Positions 8,011-17,331 of a stretch of 64,000 nt of DNA are shown here, piece by piece. The notes under the pieces were generated by a model that was not told the origin of the DNA, did no database searches, and saw only the letters and a list, made by a program, of their open reading frames with translations. The position numbers and the translations under genes are program-made. Source of the DNA: Planctomycetota bacterium (lineage in GTDB: Bacteria; Planctomycetota; UBA1135; UBA2386); the NCBI GenBank assembly GCA_021776805.1, contig JAJFFD010000092.1, positions 124,001-188,000 on the forward strand, written 5' to 3'. Positions within the stretch are counted from its first letter, which is position 1; each line of letters begins with the position of its first letter.

Positions 8011-8691
8011 TCAGCCACGCTTGCGTTGGACGACCGAGCGAACCGTTGACCAGCCCCATGGTTTCCCAGTGCGAGTAGGGAAACCCTCCGCCTGCATGAT
8101 TCGAGCAATCGCTGCATACGACCTTCGCGGCCTACCCGGGGGCTTGCGATGAAGCTCCAGGATGCGGTCTCTGGCTGGTACCTCGTGGGGGTGATGCCCG
8201 TAAGGCTTACGACCCTCGCAGCGTCCATTTCGCTGCTTTGATCGCTTCCGTGCGGCGCGAAGCTTCTGCACGATGATGGTCTTTTCCCATTGGGCTATCG
8301 CCCCAAGAACCTGCCTTAGAAGCGTTCTGGTGGGGTCCTCGTTGCCTACAGTAAGATCGGTCCCGCTGTCGGTAGCGATGACCTTGACGCCGAGCTTCCG
8401 AAACTCTTCGAGGATGACCTCGCCGACCATCAAGTCACGGGCGATACGGTCGGCACGTTCTACAAGCACAGCTTGGATGCCGTTGGAGGCGAGACGTTCA
8501 AAGAGTTCAGTGAGGCCAGCTCTATCCTCAAGCTCGCTGGCTCCCGAGATACCAGCATCGACGAATTCACCATCCAACTTGTGCCGGTGGGCCTTGGCCC
8601 AACGTTGGATGCTGTTCCTCTGGCGAGGAAGGCCGTCTCCACCGACCTGCCCCTTGCTAGAGACGCGGAGATAGCTTACGCAAGGGATCAT
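8011..8691 (-). CDS. Serine recombinase (resolvase/invertase family)
   Basis: The 226-residue product has the resolvase catalytic domain: YLRVSSKGQ with the nucleophilic serine near residue 11, LVERADRIARD, and the E-helix region with LGAIAQWEKTIIVQKLRAARKRSK. The C-terminal part (about 150-226) has YAAIARIMQAEGFPTRTGK and TVRSVV, the DNA-binding helices of small 'Recombinase'-type proteins. It is too short to be a large phage serine integrase. It could resolve multimers of the excised circle or invert DNA. An inverted repeat 37 bp upstream is a candidate target site. Confidence 0.92.
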   Translation of the reverse strand: MIPCVSYLRVSSKGQVGGDGLPRQRNSIQRWAKAHRHKLDGEFVDAGISGASELEDRAGLTELFERLASNGIQAVLVERADRIARDLMVGEVILEEFRKLGVKVIATDSGTDLTVGNEDPTRTLLRQVLGAIAQWEKTIIVQKLRAARKRSKQRNGRCEGRKPYGHHPHEVPARDRILELHRKPPGRPRRSYAAIARIMQAEGFPTRTGKPWGWSTVRSVVQRKRG

Positions 8692-8727
8692 CAGGGGCGT
8701 TATTATATAAGGACTTAGAGTCGTTAG

Positions 8728-8755
8728 TCAGTATAAATCTGTAGAAATATACTGA
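8728..8755. promoter_or_regulatory. Inverted repeat TCAGTATA-N12-TATACTGA upstream of the serine recombinase
   Basis: Two 8-bp arms (8728-8735 and 8748-8755) with a 12-nt spacer form a 28-bp dyad inside an A/T-rich region between the divergent recombinase and DUF4062 genes. Size and place fit a resolvase crossover or binding site, or an operator. There is no experimental support in the sequence itself. Confidence 0.4.
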
Positions 8756-8945
8756 TACATCTAAGCTGGCCACGAAGGAAAAGGCTGCCGGATAACGCCC
8801 GGATCACCTGCGGGATTCCTTCCGGCCTGGAGGCTCCTCATGGTTGTTCTGCGTGGAACCATAGGCCGCCAGAGGGACGCGCAGTTTCTGGGAAGCCTCC
8901 CCTTGCCCGGTATGGTTGATGGAATTGGGGTACCCGGACGGAAAG

Positions 8946-10076
8946 ATGACCAGCGTTTTCATCAGCTCGGTAATTGGCGGTATGGAGAGTATGCGAGAGG
9001 CTGCGGAGGCCGCGTGCTCGGCACTCGACATCGAGGTGGTTCGATCGGAAGACTTCGTGGCTTCTCCAAGCTCTCCCCGAGCCGCCTGCCTGTCAGGCGT
9101 CGCCAAGGCCGACGGGATGATTCTCCTGATGGGGGAGCGGTACGGATCCATCCAGCTCTCCGGCATGTCAGCGACCGAGGAGGAATTCGAGGAGGCAGTT
9201 CGGCTCGGGAAGCACGTCTTCGTGTTTGTCACTTCGAACACCCGCGAGGATCGGCAACAAGCATTCCTGGAAGCGGTAGGCCGTTGGGATGGAGGTCGAA
9301 CCTTCAAAGATTGCCTTGGGCAAGTGGAGTTGCAGAAGGAGGTGACCAGATCTCTTTTACATTGGAAGTCGTCACCAGAAGCTCCAGAGCTTGACGAACG
9401 TGTCCAGAGTGCTCTTGGGCAAGTTGTTCCTGAGATCCGACGTGGACAGTTCGTGCAATGTGGGCCTTGGCTAGCCCTATCTTGGGTGCCTGTTCAGCCG
9501 GTGCGCATGCGAGAGGAATTCTTCTTCGAGGAACTGCCAAGAATCCTTGGAGATCTTCTGGTTACTGGGCCGTACCGACTGTTGGATCAGCGGGCGGATA
9601 TAAAGACAAGTGGCAACGGACTGGAGATCAGTACTGGGGCTGCGGTCGGAAAGACGCTGCTCGCAGCACGGTTCGGGTTGGGTGGCTCGCTCGCAATTGG
9701 CGCGGAGATACCCGCTGATGAGAAGGGTTTGAGCAATAGCCCGACTGACGCTCTATTCTTCCTGAAACCGTCAGACGCGGCCTTCATGTTGGGTCGGTTG
9801 TTCGAGTTCACCAGAGCCGTGCTCGATCGTACCGACAGAGATTGCTCTGCTCCGACTGGGAGGATGCAGTGCGCCCTTGCTCTGCTCGGGATGCGGCATT
9901 TCGCTGACCCATTCAGGGAGGGAGGGGGAATCCCGATGAAAACGAATGCTCCTGAGTCTGAACCACCGATTTTGGTCCCCGAGAAGCCGGAGGCAGTGGT
10001 TCGTTCCCGACTCGTAGCCAAGGGCGAGCTTGTAGAAACGTATATAAAGCGTCTTGAGCGGAGCAGCAGGGGATAG
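8946..10076 (+). CDS. DUF4062-domain protein with unknown C-terminal half (candidate defence protein)
   Basis: The first ~95 residues match the DUF4062 pattern: TSVFISSVIGGMESMREAA, a middle RSEDF, then CLSGVAKADGMILLMGERYG. This TIR-like alpha/beta domain is found at the start of many bacterial conflict and signalling proteins. The remaining ~280 residues (from about LPRILGDLLVTG) match nothing I recognise; they have no Walker box or membrane segment. I chose ATG 8946 because the domain begins right after it, and the longer frame adds only MMELGYPDGK. The gene is divergent from the serine recombinase. A role in sensing or in an effector step is plausible from the domain, but unproven. Confidence 0.75.
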   Translation: MTSVFISSVIGGMESMREAAEAACSALDIEVVRSEDFVASPSSPRAACLSGVAKADGMILLMGERYGSIQLSGMSATEEEFEEAVRLGKHVFVFVTSNTREDRQQAFLEAVGRWDGGRTFKDCLGQVELQKEVTRSLLHWKSSPEAPELDERVQSALGQVVPEIRRGQFVQCGPWLALSWVPVQPVRMREEFFFEELPRILGDLLVTGPYRLLDQRADIKTSGNGLEISTGAAVGKTLLAARFGLGGSLAIGAEIPADEKGLSNSPTDALFFLKPSDAAFMLGRLFEFTRAVLDRTDRDCSAPTGRMQCALALLGMRHFADPFREGGGIPMKTNAPESEPPILVPEKPEAVVRSRLVAKGELVETYIKRLERSSRG

Positions 10077-10277
10077 TCGCCATGCGGTCTAGTGACGCCT
10101 TCTTAGATCTGCTGACTCATCCGGCCTACCCCAAACTACCCTGGAAATCGGGGATTTAGGGGCAACCTTCCGAGGCTGCTCAGTCTCATGATTAGATCCC
10201 TTCCGCACAGGGCAAGCCCAGATCATTGGGATCTTCGAGAACCAGTTCACTTGAGTTCCTTAGCCAGCAGCAGGTGT

Positions 10278-10667
10278 ATGCTGGCAGTCCCGATGGAAGA
10301 CTTCGAGCAGCAGGAAGAATCGCTGCGCCTTCTGGAAGAGCACAAAAACGCTCTTGCCAAAGAAGCAAGGGAGATGCTGGCTGAGAACCCCGAAGCGCAT
10401 CCTGTTGGCCTGATCATGACCCCGGATGCTTCAGAAGCTCAGGCATTTGCCAAGGCATTGAAGGCAGGTACAGGTCAGGATCTGCGAGGAAGGGGATTTG
10501 TAGGCCTCGTCCCACGTGAGATGGCTCTATCGATCCTTCGAAGCAATGCTCCTGCTTCACTTGATTGGTTGGAACCCAAGACAGTAGGGTCTACGAGAAG
10601 GCTGCCTCTGGTTTGCGCCACGGGGAAGGGGTTCCGGCTTGGGTCGGTTGAGTTTGAGACGAAGTAG
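10278..10667 (+). CDS. Hypothetical protein, 129 aa
   Basis: I do not recognise a family. The protein begins MLAVPMEDFEQQEESLRLLEEHKNALAKEAREMLAENPEAHP; this helical, charged N-terminus is followed by a mixed alpha/beta half (VGLIMTPDASEAQAFAKAL; GFVGLVPREMALSIL). The frame is open from 10188, but the earlier part looks non-coding. It follows the DUF4062 gene on the same strand after about 200 bp, so joint expression is possible but not shown. Confidence 0.5.
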   Translation: MLAVPMEDFEQQEESLRLLEEHKNALAKEAREMLAENPEAHPVGLIMTPDASEAQAFAKALKAGTGQDLRGRGFVGLVPREMALSILRSNAPASLDWLEPKTVGSTRRLPLVCATGKGFRLGSVEFETK

Positions 10668-10760
10668 TCTGCTGTACATAGCAGCAGTTGTGACCCCGAA
10701 GCATCTCGGGCTGTAGCGGGATTCCCAACCAAGCTCACCCAGCCGACAGATATCACCGAT

Positions 10761-11105
10761 CTACAGCTTTTCGATGTGTTCGCCTTCTACGAGATCGAAG
10801 ACGCATTCGAACACCTGAACTTCGAACCATTTATCGAACATCTTCTTGGTTCTGTTCGAGGGCCACAACTCAGGAAGTTTCACCCAGTTCTCCAGCATGG
10901 CTTTGAAGATCTCGCTCCACATCCTCTTGACCAACTCGTTGGGATCCACGACCTCTTCGTCTTCACGAATCAGGTAGATGCTCGGAGTGGATCTCAGGTC
11001 TTCAAAGACACCCTCGGCAACTCCACTTGAGTCGTCCTTCTTGGCCCAATGTAGGTACGGTTCTCTTGGCCTGACTACGACTGCCGATCGATTGAGCATC
11101 TCCAT
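10761..11105 (-). CDS. Conserved-looking hypothetical protein, 114 aa
   Basis: A small acidic protein with the pattern VRPREPYLHWAKKDD at the N-terminus, a TPSIYLIREDEEV strand, and a C-terminal block with EMLENWVKLPELWP-like spacing, MFDKWFEVQVFE and VFDLVEG. I recall small uncharacterised bacterial proteins with this same layout (a 'LWP..RT..MF..WF' block), but no function is known to me. There is no signal peptide. It is the only coding feature between two exported-protein genes and the DUF4062 block. Confidence 0.6.
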   Translation of the reverse strand: MEMLNRSAVVVRPREPYLHWAKKDDSSGVAEGVFEDLRSTPSIYLIREDEEVVDPNELVKRMWSEIFKAMLENWVKLPELWPSNRTKKMFDKWFEVQVFECVFDLVEGEHIEKL

Positions 11106-11458
11106 GTACGAGCACCTCCGGAATCGTTGAAGGTACCGAGAAGCAAAATTCCCGCCAAGATTCAGAAGAAAACAGCGAAGATCTCCCCTCCATTCTGAGA
11201 GTAATTCTTCTGCCGTTTCTCCTCAGCTTTCTTCCCCCGAATCATTTCTTCCAAAAGTACATCCAATGCATGTACAGCGTGAAGAACCCTTCACGTTCCG
11301 TGACTCAAGAGACTGATCTACGGTGAAGTTACAGGCATGCTCTGAGAGCTGCTGTACGGCGCTGTGAGCCGAGTGCATGCCAAGGATGATGCACACTCCA
11401 TGATGATCGCCTTGTTGATGTACAGCGATCTGAGAGAGTCCTGCCGCTTCCCCTTTGA
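11106..11458. other. Non-coding stretch, nothing recognised
   Basis: About 350 bp between the small hypothetical gene and the stop of the beta-helix gene. Open frames here overlap others and lack coding character. I see no RNA gene, repeat or clear terminator. Confidence 0.5.
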
Positions 11459-12535
11459 TCAGTACACCAGGGTGTAGGGAGTAGTCAGCACAAAGCCTCG
11501 ATCCGGATCGATCACTCCACCTTGGAAAGTAATGGGGATCCCAAGCTGCTGCTCTAAAGGCATTGGTAACGGCACTCGAGTCTGCGATTTGGGGATACCT
11601 GTCCAAAAGAAGATGCTGTTTGGAGCATCCAGGTAGAGATCGCCAGGAGGGAGCGGCAGGGGTTGCTGTGCAAGGCTGACGAGGATAGCTGCTGGATCGG
11701 AGCCAGAGGCGTGAGGACGAAGCTCCGACGTGTCATGGTCCACCGTTATGGAGTTAAAAACGACACTCTCAACAGTGCTATTCCCAATGAACTCGACGTG
11801 GGGAGGGCAAACTCCGAGGGGACCACAGGCTGCACCTACGAAGGTCCCAGCGTGTAAGAACTGGCTGTCTTCGAGTTTGATCCCCGCCCCTCCTGGACCA
11901 GGAAAGTTATTCCAGGCTTCTACAATCGACTTAATCAGCGTGATTTTCGAGCGGGTCACAATCATTGCAGGTTGAGTGAAAACGCTCCGCACCAGAACAT
12001 CGGTCATTACAACATGGCTGTCTTCGATCACAGCTCCTGGAACACCATTGTTTAGAATGAGGTCTCCATTCGATTCGGACTTGCTCACAGTGACGTATGC
12101 ACAGTTTCGGATGTCAAGGGTGGCTGAAATCGACTGCAAGTGGATCGATCCCTGGCAATCACGGGCAACGAAACTGGCAACTCCCTGATTGATCCCTTCC
12201 AAGTGTGTCATGACCAAGGACTGTCCTTTTCCGATGCCCTCCACGTCGAAGACCCCATCCTTGATGTGAACGAAATCGGCACCGCCTTGACCAGGATCTC
12301 CGATGATGCGCAAGGGCTTTCGAATTACTGCTCCTTGATACTCTCCATGCCGAACTCGAATCAAGCCTCCTGGGGAAGCTGCATCCACTGCGGATTGAAT
12401 GTCCGTGAAATCCCCCCCGCCGGTCGCATCCACGACCAGCGTTGACTGGGCACTGATCCCAATTGCAAGAATCACGGGAGCAAGTGCCTGTAGAAGAGTT
12501 CTTACTGAGTTCATCAGAGTCTGGATGTTTTTCAT
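11459..12535 (-). CDS. Exported right-handed beta-helix protein
   Basis: The 358-residue product begins MKNIQTLMNSVRTLLQALAPVILAIGISAQS, a clear Sec signal peptide. The mature protein opens with LVVDATGGGDFTDIQSAVDAA, the standard first turn of pectate-lyase-like beta-helices, then shows repeated short strands (IIGDPG, VHIKDG, LDIRNC, LILNNG, TRSKITLIKS). Such proteins bind or cleave polysaccharides, or serve as surface scaffolds; no catalytic residues can be assigned. I chose ATG 12535 because the longer frame to 12733 would run into the upstream gene and precede the signal peptide with Arg/Ser-rich noise. It lies 58 bp after the giant exported protein gene, probably in one operon. Confidence 0.8.
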   Translation of the reverse strand: MKNIQTLMNSVRTLLQALAPVILAIGISAQSTLVVDATGGGDFTDIQSAVDAASPGGLIRVRHGEYQGAVIRKPLRIIGDPGQGGADFVHIKDGVFDVEGIGKGQSLVMTHLEGINQGVASFVARDCQGSIHLQSISATLDIRNCAYVTVSKSESNGDLILNNGVPGAVIEDSHVVMTDVLVRSVFTQPAMIVTRSKITLIKSIVEAWNNFPGPGGAGIKLEDSQFLHAGTFVGAACGPLGVCPPHVEFIGNSTVESVVFNSITVDHDTSELRPHASGSDPAAILVSLAQQPLPLPPGDLYLDAPNSIFFWTGIPKSQTRVPLPMPLEQQLGIPITFQGGVIDPDRGFVLTTPYTLVY

Positions 12536-12593
12536 TCTACCAGATCGGAGAGTGCTTGCGGCCGTTTGTGGCATCGATGCCAAGGACGTCATC

Positions 12594-15500
12594 TCAAGGC
12601 AGCGGAATAATGTCGAACCGATACATGCCTTGAGAGCTGGCGATGTAGATCTCCTTCTCTGGGGTCGAAGTGTCCAGATCAGCCACCACAATTGAGTTGC
12701 AGGCGCCCAAAGATCCCGCATGGACCGAGGCATGCACTGGCCGTGTTACGAGCGGTCCCCCAGGACCACCCCCATCGGTTTTGAAGATGTACAACTCACC
12801 ATTCAGTGTGGTGACGACTACCTCATTGCCATCGTATCCCGCACCTTCGATGACATCATCGATGGCAATCCCTGCGACTCCGAATCCAGGCATCAAGTCA
12901 GGGTCAAGGTTGATCGATCCCAAGTCGATCGTCTGTTGCAAGAAGAACTGAGACGACTGGTAGTCAACGACGTGAATCGCAGCCCTCATGGACTCCATCC
13001 CTGCATGATCAGTGTGTGTGTAGATGGATCCAAAGACAATCTCCTCCACCCCCTCCGGGTCGTTATCCAGGTTTCCGACTGCAAGGGCAATCCCACCATA
13101 GCCGTGATCCCCTAATTCTACCTCGATCGACGGGGCATCCTTCTCCGGCGCAATTACGAAGAGGCGTCCTCCACTCGTAGTCATTGCAGCGTACATGTAC
13201 CCATCTTGCCCACCTGGCATGTCGTTCCCCTTCAACTTGCCAAGCCTCAACGCCTGCCAGTCATGGGCGTTGTCATCATCACTCCTGAAGTCCATGAACT
13301 CAGCAGGCGGAGACCCACTTTGACCTCCGGAACCCCAAACTCCGAGTGAGCCCGGACCGTTTACCCGAATACTTCCTTGTCCCCCAACAATGTCGTACCC
13401 GACTCGAAGAGCGTGGTTCTCCCAACCACGGAGATCTGCAAAACAACTTGGATCATCTTCCCCGGACCAGAACACCGAGAGACCTGAATCAGGCCAAGAG
13501 ATCGCATCTCCGCCAAAAGGAAAGACCCAGTAATTGTCTGCCAGGCTGAGGAAAGAGGGAAGTGGAAACCAAAGCTGGGATTGAGTGTCAAGTGGGGGGC
13601 GACGACGGTTGTGGGTCCAAAGCTCTGCATGAGACCATTTGGGGTTGGTTCCTGCTCCGGGAAGGCTGTCAAAAACGACTTTGAAACCTCCTACGCCACC
13701 AGCACCTTGGTTCCCAGGCTGTATTCCGTTCGTAGTTCCAGCGTGAACCAAGTCCTGGATCGGGCTGATAGCGTTGAAGTGGACGCCAAAGATCTGCAGG
13801 AAGAACTTGAGCTGCTCTTTGAATGCGACCGTTCCATCCGGACTGATCTCCCAACGCGTCCCAGTCTGGTCAGCAACTTGGAGAGTGCCCGCCTGTTCAT
13901 CAACCGTCATCGCCCAAGAGCCGGCTATGGTCTTGTTGGTGTGAAGAAACGGCAAACCTTGTGGGCCTGGAGATCTGCTCAGCGCAAACACATCCTGTAG
14001 ACCTTGAGGCCCGGGGGCGATCACATCCGCCAAGCTGAGCCACGTCACTTGCCCACCCAAAGTGGAAAGAATGATCTCGGCTCCGGCTGACTGGTCATTG
14101 ACTTCATCGCACACAACGGCAAGGGCATCCTGGGTTGGTCCGTAGCTTCTTAGCCACTTCTTGGCGACTACGGTACCGGCTTGATCTACGAGGAAGTACA
14201 TTCCGTTATGGATGACATGGACATACAGTGGTTGTCCGGGACCATCGGGGGGATGGATTGCGATGTCGGGTGTGATTCCTTGTCGAATACTGCTTAGTGG
14301 AGCACCCGCGAGGGTGTCTTGCCGAGCGCCAACATTGCTCAACTGCCCTTCGAGGTCGAGCGTGTCGCACTCGAAGAACCTGAAGCTGTTCTCGGCTGCG
14401 TAGTACGCCACGAGTAGGTTCTCGCCCACTCCGGGCCATTCCGAAACGAACTCTAAGTCAAAGCCGCCTCCCGCATGTTGAATCGGCGAGACTGCCCTCA
14501 ATTTGGTTTCTTCGTCGAAGGCGCCGTCCTGCCTTCCCAATTCCAGGCAAGCAACGTGGCCCCGGCGACTGAGAATGAAAACAGCTTCGCTCATGCTGTT
14601 GCCCGAAAGGCTCGGGAGACCAATCGGCGGAACAACGAGATCGACGATTCCAGGTTCTGGGAAAGCACAAATCTCTGTCGACAGATCAGGACTTCGGACA
14701 AACAGTCCACCGTGCATGGTGACGTAGATGATCTCCTCGCCCTCTGAAGACCCATCGGTCACGAGATCAGCCAACACAATCCTCCTGGGATTCGTGTGCT
14801 TCCATTCCGTCCCGTAAGTTGACGGAGTTTGGTGAACGATGTTCAGGTCTGAATCAAGAACGAATAGGTGGCGATAGGTACCCGCAACCAATCTGGTGCC
14901 GTCGGATGAAATGGCCAGGGCATTCACACCGTACCCCAGCTCAACACTCACTTTCCTGGGCTCGAATGGCTGGGATGCTTCTGAGGAATCCACCTTAAAC
15001 TTGGTTACCACGCCATCTGCGCTGCCAACGTAGACAAACCCCCCATGGGTCACGAGGGACTCGTTTCTCCCCATACCGAGCCCTTGTCCGTTGCGAAATC
15101 CGACCCCATTGAGATTTTCGGCGAATGCAAGATTCTCTGCGATGCGACCTTGATCGCTTGGAGCTTGCAAGTGGGACGGAGGAGTTGTGCTGCGCTCCTT
15201 TGGACGAGCAAAGACTTGATCAAACGTGTTGACAACCCATCCCTGTGGCCACGGTGGTGTCGTCAAGTCTGGTGCTAGAACGACTGGGCGTTGTTCGAAG
15301 CTTGCCGCAGTCTGGCGAATCAACCGCTTCATCGCGACGTTGATGTCAGTGCTCGTACCCGCGGGGAGTCTAGGATATTCTTTCTTTTCAAGCCCGTGAG
15401 AGTTCTTCCCACGAATGCTCCAGGAGATTGCCGGTGCGTCTGGTGGTGGTGGAGGTGGTTCGCCTCCACCGGGCCCTGGATCCGAGGGCGGTTCCAAAAG

Positions 15501-16760
15501 AATCTCTCCTACCGAACTCATGTTCCCTGCCGGACGAATCAGGTTTATCCAATCTTCTCCAGGTGATGTGATGCGATCTTCATCAGCAAAGAGGAAGTAT
15601 TGCGGCCTTCTGATCAGATCGTTGGCGAGCCGGGCCGCGAAAGAGGAGAATTCGATGGATGTTCCCAGCTGATGGAACGGCATGTTCCACTGCAATTCGC
15701 GAAGGGTCCCGAACTGCGTGAATCCTTCCCATCCGAGCAGAGAGCTTGTGAACACCATCGCGTCATGCCTTCCCAACAGGCGCTGAATGTCTCCGGAAGA
15801 AACATCTGACATTGCGCCGTGGAACTTATTCGGGAACAGCCATGTCATGTGCGTGGCGTTGTAGCCCCCATTCGATCCCCCTGCGACAGTTGTGGCCATC
15901 TGGGGAAGCGGGCTGGAAATCTCCTCGTATGGACCGTGCGGCAAGAGGAGGTGAACTGCGCGCACCAGTTGCAGATTCCGTTGGAAGATGAAGGTGTTTG
16001 GGTTCCATGCCTGAGGAGGCGTGATGGATGCTGCAAAAATATTGAACCCAAGCTCGTCCGACATTCGGACCACCCCGGGACCTGTGATACTCGCGTTCCA
16101 GAACGCAAGCTGCTGGGTGTCGTTGAAATCGATATTCAACACGCTGCAACCGTCTTGGTCCGCCTCTGGGTACTCCGTCTCCTCTGGGGACATTGGAATG
16201 CCTTCTCCAGGAAAAGGAGTGTCTCCTGGAATCGTAGATTGAGTAATCACGACGAGGATGTTTGGTCGCTCCGAGTCAAATTCGTCTGGGTCCAAGCCCC
16301 ACACCGTGAACGATGCCTTGTCTTCGACGGTGGGTGCTTCTGCAATAGGTCTCGGCGCTGTTGGCAGAGGACTCGGAGGAGGGCCCCCACCAAGCCTCCC
16401 ACGAAAACGGTATACACGCCCACCAGCATCATCATTCCACTCCCCCCAAGGTACGGAGTCGCAGTGGAAGATGTTCCAAATCTCGAGGCCAGTTCCGTCA
16501 TCGAAGCTCTCATACCCTCCCTGATCCACGTCTGCGGAGAACCCCTCGCCGTTGTCCCAAATCCCGTTTGGAACATTGAACCTTGGCGATGCTCGTCCTG
16601 TGATCTTGTCCAGGCGAGGACCAACACTGGTATCTGCTAGTGGCGCAATGTGTTCATGGGGCTTGATGTTGTTGGGTCCCGTAGTCTGACCCTCAACCGA
16701 TCCAACCGAAATTGCGCAAACTCCGAGAAACGCGAACAGAACTCTCATGCTGTCTACCAC
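12594..16760 (-). CDS. Giant exported protein: alpha/beta-hydrolase plus beta-propeller-like repeats
   Basis: The 1388-residue product has a signal peptide (MRVLFAFLGVCAISVGSVEGQ). I prefer the GTG at 16760, as GGAGGAG lies 7 nt upstream; ATG 16748 is the alternative. The N-terminal half looks like a prolyl-oligopeptidase/esterase-type hydrolase: VAGGSNGGYNATH gives a GxSxG serine near residue 296, an acidic residue follows in FADEDRITSPGEDW, and a histidine lies in GKNSHGLEKKE. A proline-rich linker (GEPPPPPPDAP) splits the region before that histidine. From about residue 560, repeats such as GFVYVGSADGVVTKF, LVAGTYRHLFVLDSD and GELYIFKTDGG suggest a beta-propeller. The substrate is unknown. 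Such a gene is unusual on an ssrA island. Confidence 0.75.
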   Translation of the reverse strand: MVDSMRVLFAFLGVCAISVGSVEGQTTGPNNIKPHEHIAPLADTSVGPRLDKITGRASPRFNVPNGIWDNGEGFSADVDQGGYESFDDGTGLEIWNIFHCDSVPWGEWNDDAGGRVYRFRGRLGGGPPPSPLPTAPRPIAEAPTVEDKASFTVWGLDPDEFDSERPNILVVITQSTIPGDTPFPGEGIPMSPEETEYPEADQDGCSVLNIDFNDTQQLAFWNASITGPGVVRMSDELGFNIFAASITPPQAWNPNTFIFQRNLQLVRAVHLLLPHGPYEEISSPLPQMATTVAGGSNGGYNATHMTWLFPNKFHGAMSDVSSGDIQRLLGRHDAMVFTSSLLGWEGFTQFGTLRELQWNMPFHQLGTSIEFSSFAARLANDLIRRPQYFLFADEDRITSPGEDWINLIRPAGNMSSVGEILLEPPSDPGPGGGEPPPPPPDAPAISWSIRGKNSHGLEKKEYPRLPAGTSTDINVAMKRLIRQTAASFEQRPVVLAPDLTTPPWPQGWVVNTFDQVFARPKERSTTPPSHLQAPSDQGRIAENLAFAENLNGVGFRNGQGLGMGRNESLVTHGGFVYVGSADGVVTKFKVDSSEASQPFEPRKVSVELGYGVNALAISSDGTRLVAGTYRHLFVLDSDLNIVHQTPSTYGTEWKHTNPRRIVLADLVTDGSSEGEEIIYVTMHGGLFVRSPDLSTEICAFPEPGIVDLVVPPIGLPSLSGNSMSEAVFILSRRGHVACLELGRQDGAFDEETKLRAVSPIQHAGGGFDLEFVSEWPGVGENLLVAYYAAENSFRFFECDTLDLEGQLSNVGARQDTLAGAPLSSIRQGITPDIAIHPPDGPGQPLYVHVIHNGMYFLVDQAGTVVAKKWLRSYGPTQDALAVVCDEVNDQSAGAEIILSTLGGQVTWLSLADVIAPGPQGLQDVFALSRSPGPQGLPFLHTNKTIAGSWAMTVDEQAGTLQVADQTGTRWEISPDGTVAFKEQLKFFLQIFGVHFNAISPIQDLVHAGTTNGIQPGNQGAGGVGGFKVVFDSLPGAGTNPKWSHAELWTHNRRRPPLDTQSQLWFPLPSFLSLADNYWVFPFGGDAISWPDSGLSVFWSGEDDPSCFADLRGWENHALRVGYDIVGGQGSIRVNGPGSLGVWGSGGQSGSPPAEFMDFRSDDDNAHDWQALRLGKLKGNDMPGGQDGYMYAAMTTSGGRLFVIAPEKDAPSIEVELGDHGYGGIALAVGNLDNDPEGVEEIVFGSIYTHTDHAGMESMRAAIHVVDYQSSQFFLQQTIDLGSINLDPDLMPGFGVAGIAIDDVIEGAGYDGNEVVVTTLNGELYIFKTDGGGPGGPLVTRPVHASVHAGSLGACNSIVVADLDTSTPEKEIYIASSQGMYRFDIIPLP

Positions 16761-17331
16761 AGGTGTACTCCTCCGGAAGGGACTCTCAACTTTCAAGAGC
16801 ATCCCTGGTTGCCTTTGAGCATGCCTCGTCAACAGCAACCAGGATCAGGTGAGTGGGGGTTTGGTGAGTTCCCGCAACTCCAGGACCAAGCTCCTTTCTT
16901 CACCGTCACTCGCAGATCACGGTAGATCGAACAACTTTCCCTGCAAGTCCCTCCAACCCGACACATCTGTCGATTAATCGACGAGCTTTCCACAGCCGAT
17001 GCACCCGAGGATGAGGACTGACAACCTGACACAGGGAGCCCCGTCGATTCACTGCTTGAGTACCCAAATTCCGGAGGGTGGAGTGCTCGGATTTCGAATT
17101 GTCGGGAATCCTGCCTCCCCAATTCTTGGATGGTAAGGAAGATCTCCGTGTCGAATTCTGGTCACAGCTCACAATCGAAAACGGGAAGAGACCCTGATTT
17201 GTACATTCCGTTGCTTGAGCAGGAGCAACTTTCCTTCCCCTTCAACTGTCGATCACCCAACCACGCTTGCCGATCATCAGACAGACGAGGAGAGTTGCGT
17301 GACGGTCTTCGTTGCGAGGAGGAGCAAGATC
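16761..17331. other. Non-coding stretch, nothing recognised
   Basis: About 570 bp upstream of the giant exported gene. It must hold that gene's promoter, though no -35/-10 pair stands out. Small frames on both strands look like noise. Confidence 0.45.

Noticed and set aside
15819..16640. Plus-strand open frame of 273 codons opposite the giant exported protein
   Set aside because: Composition is erratic and Cys/Arg-rich, and the opposite strand encodes a coherent hydrolase domain.
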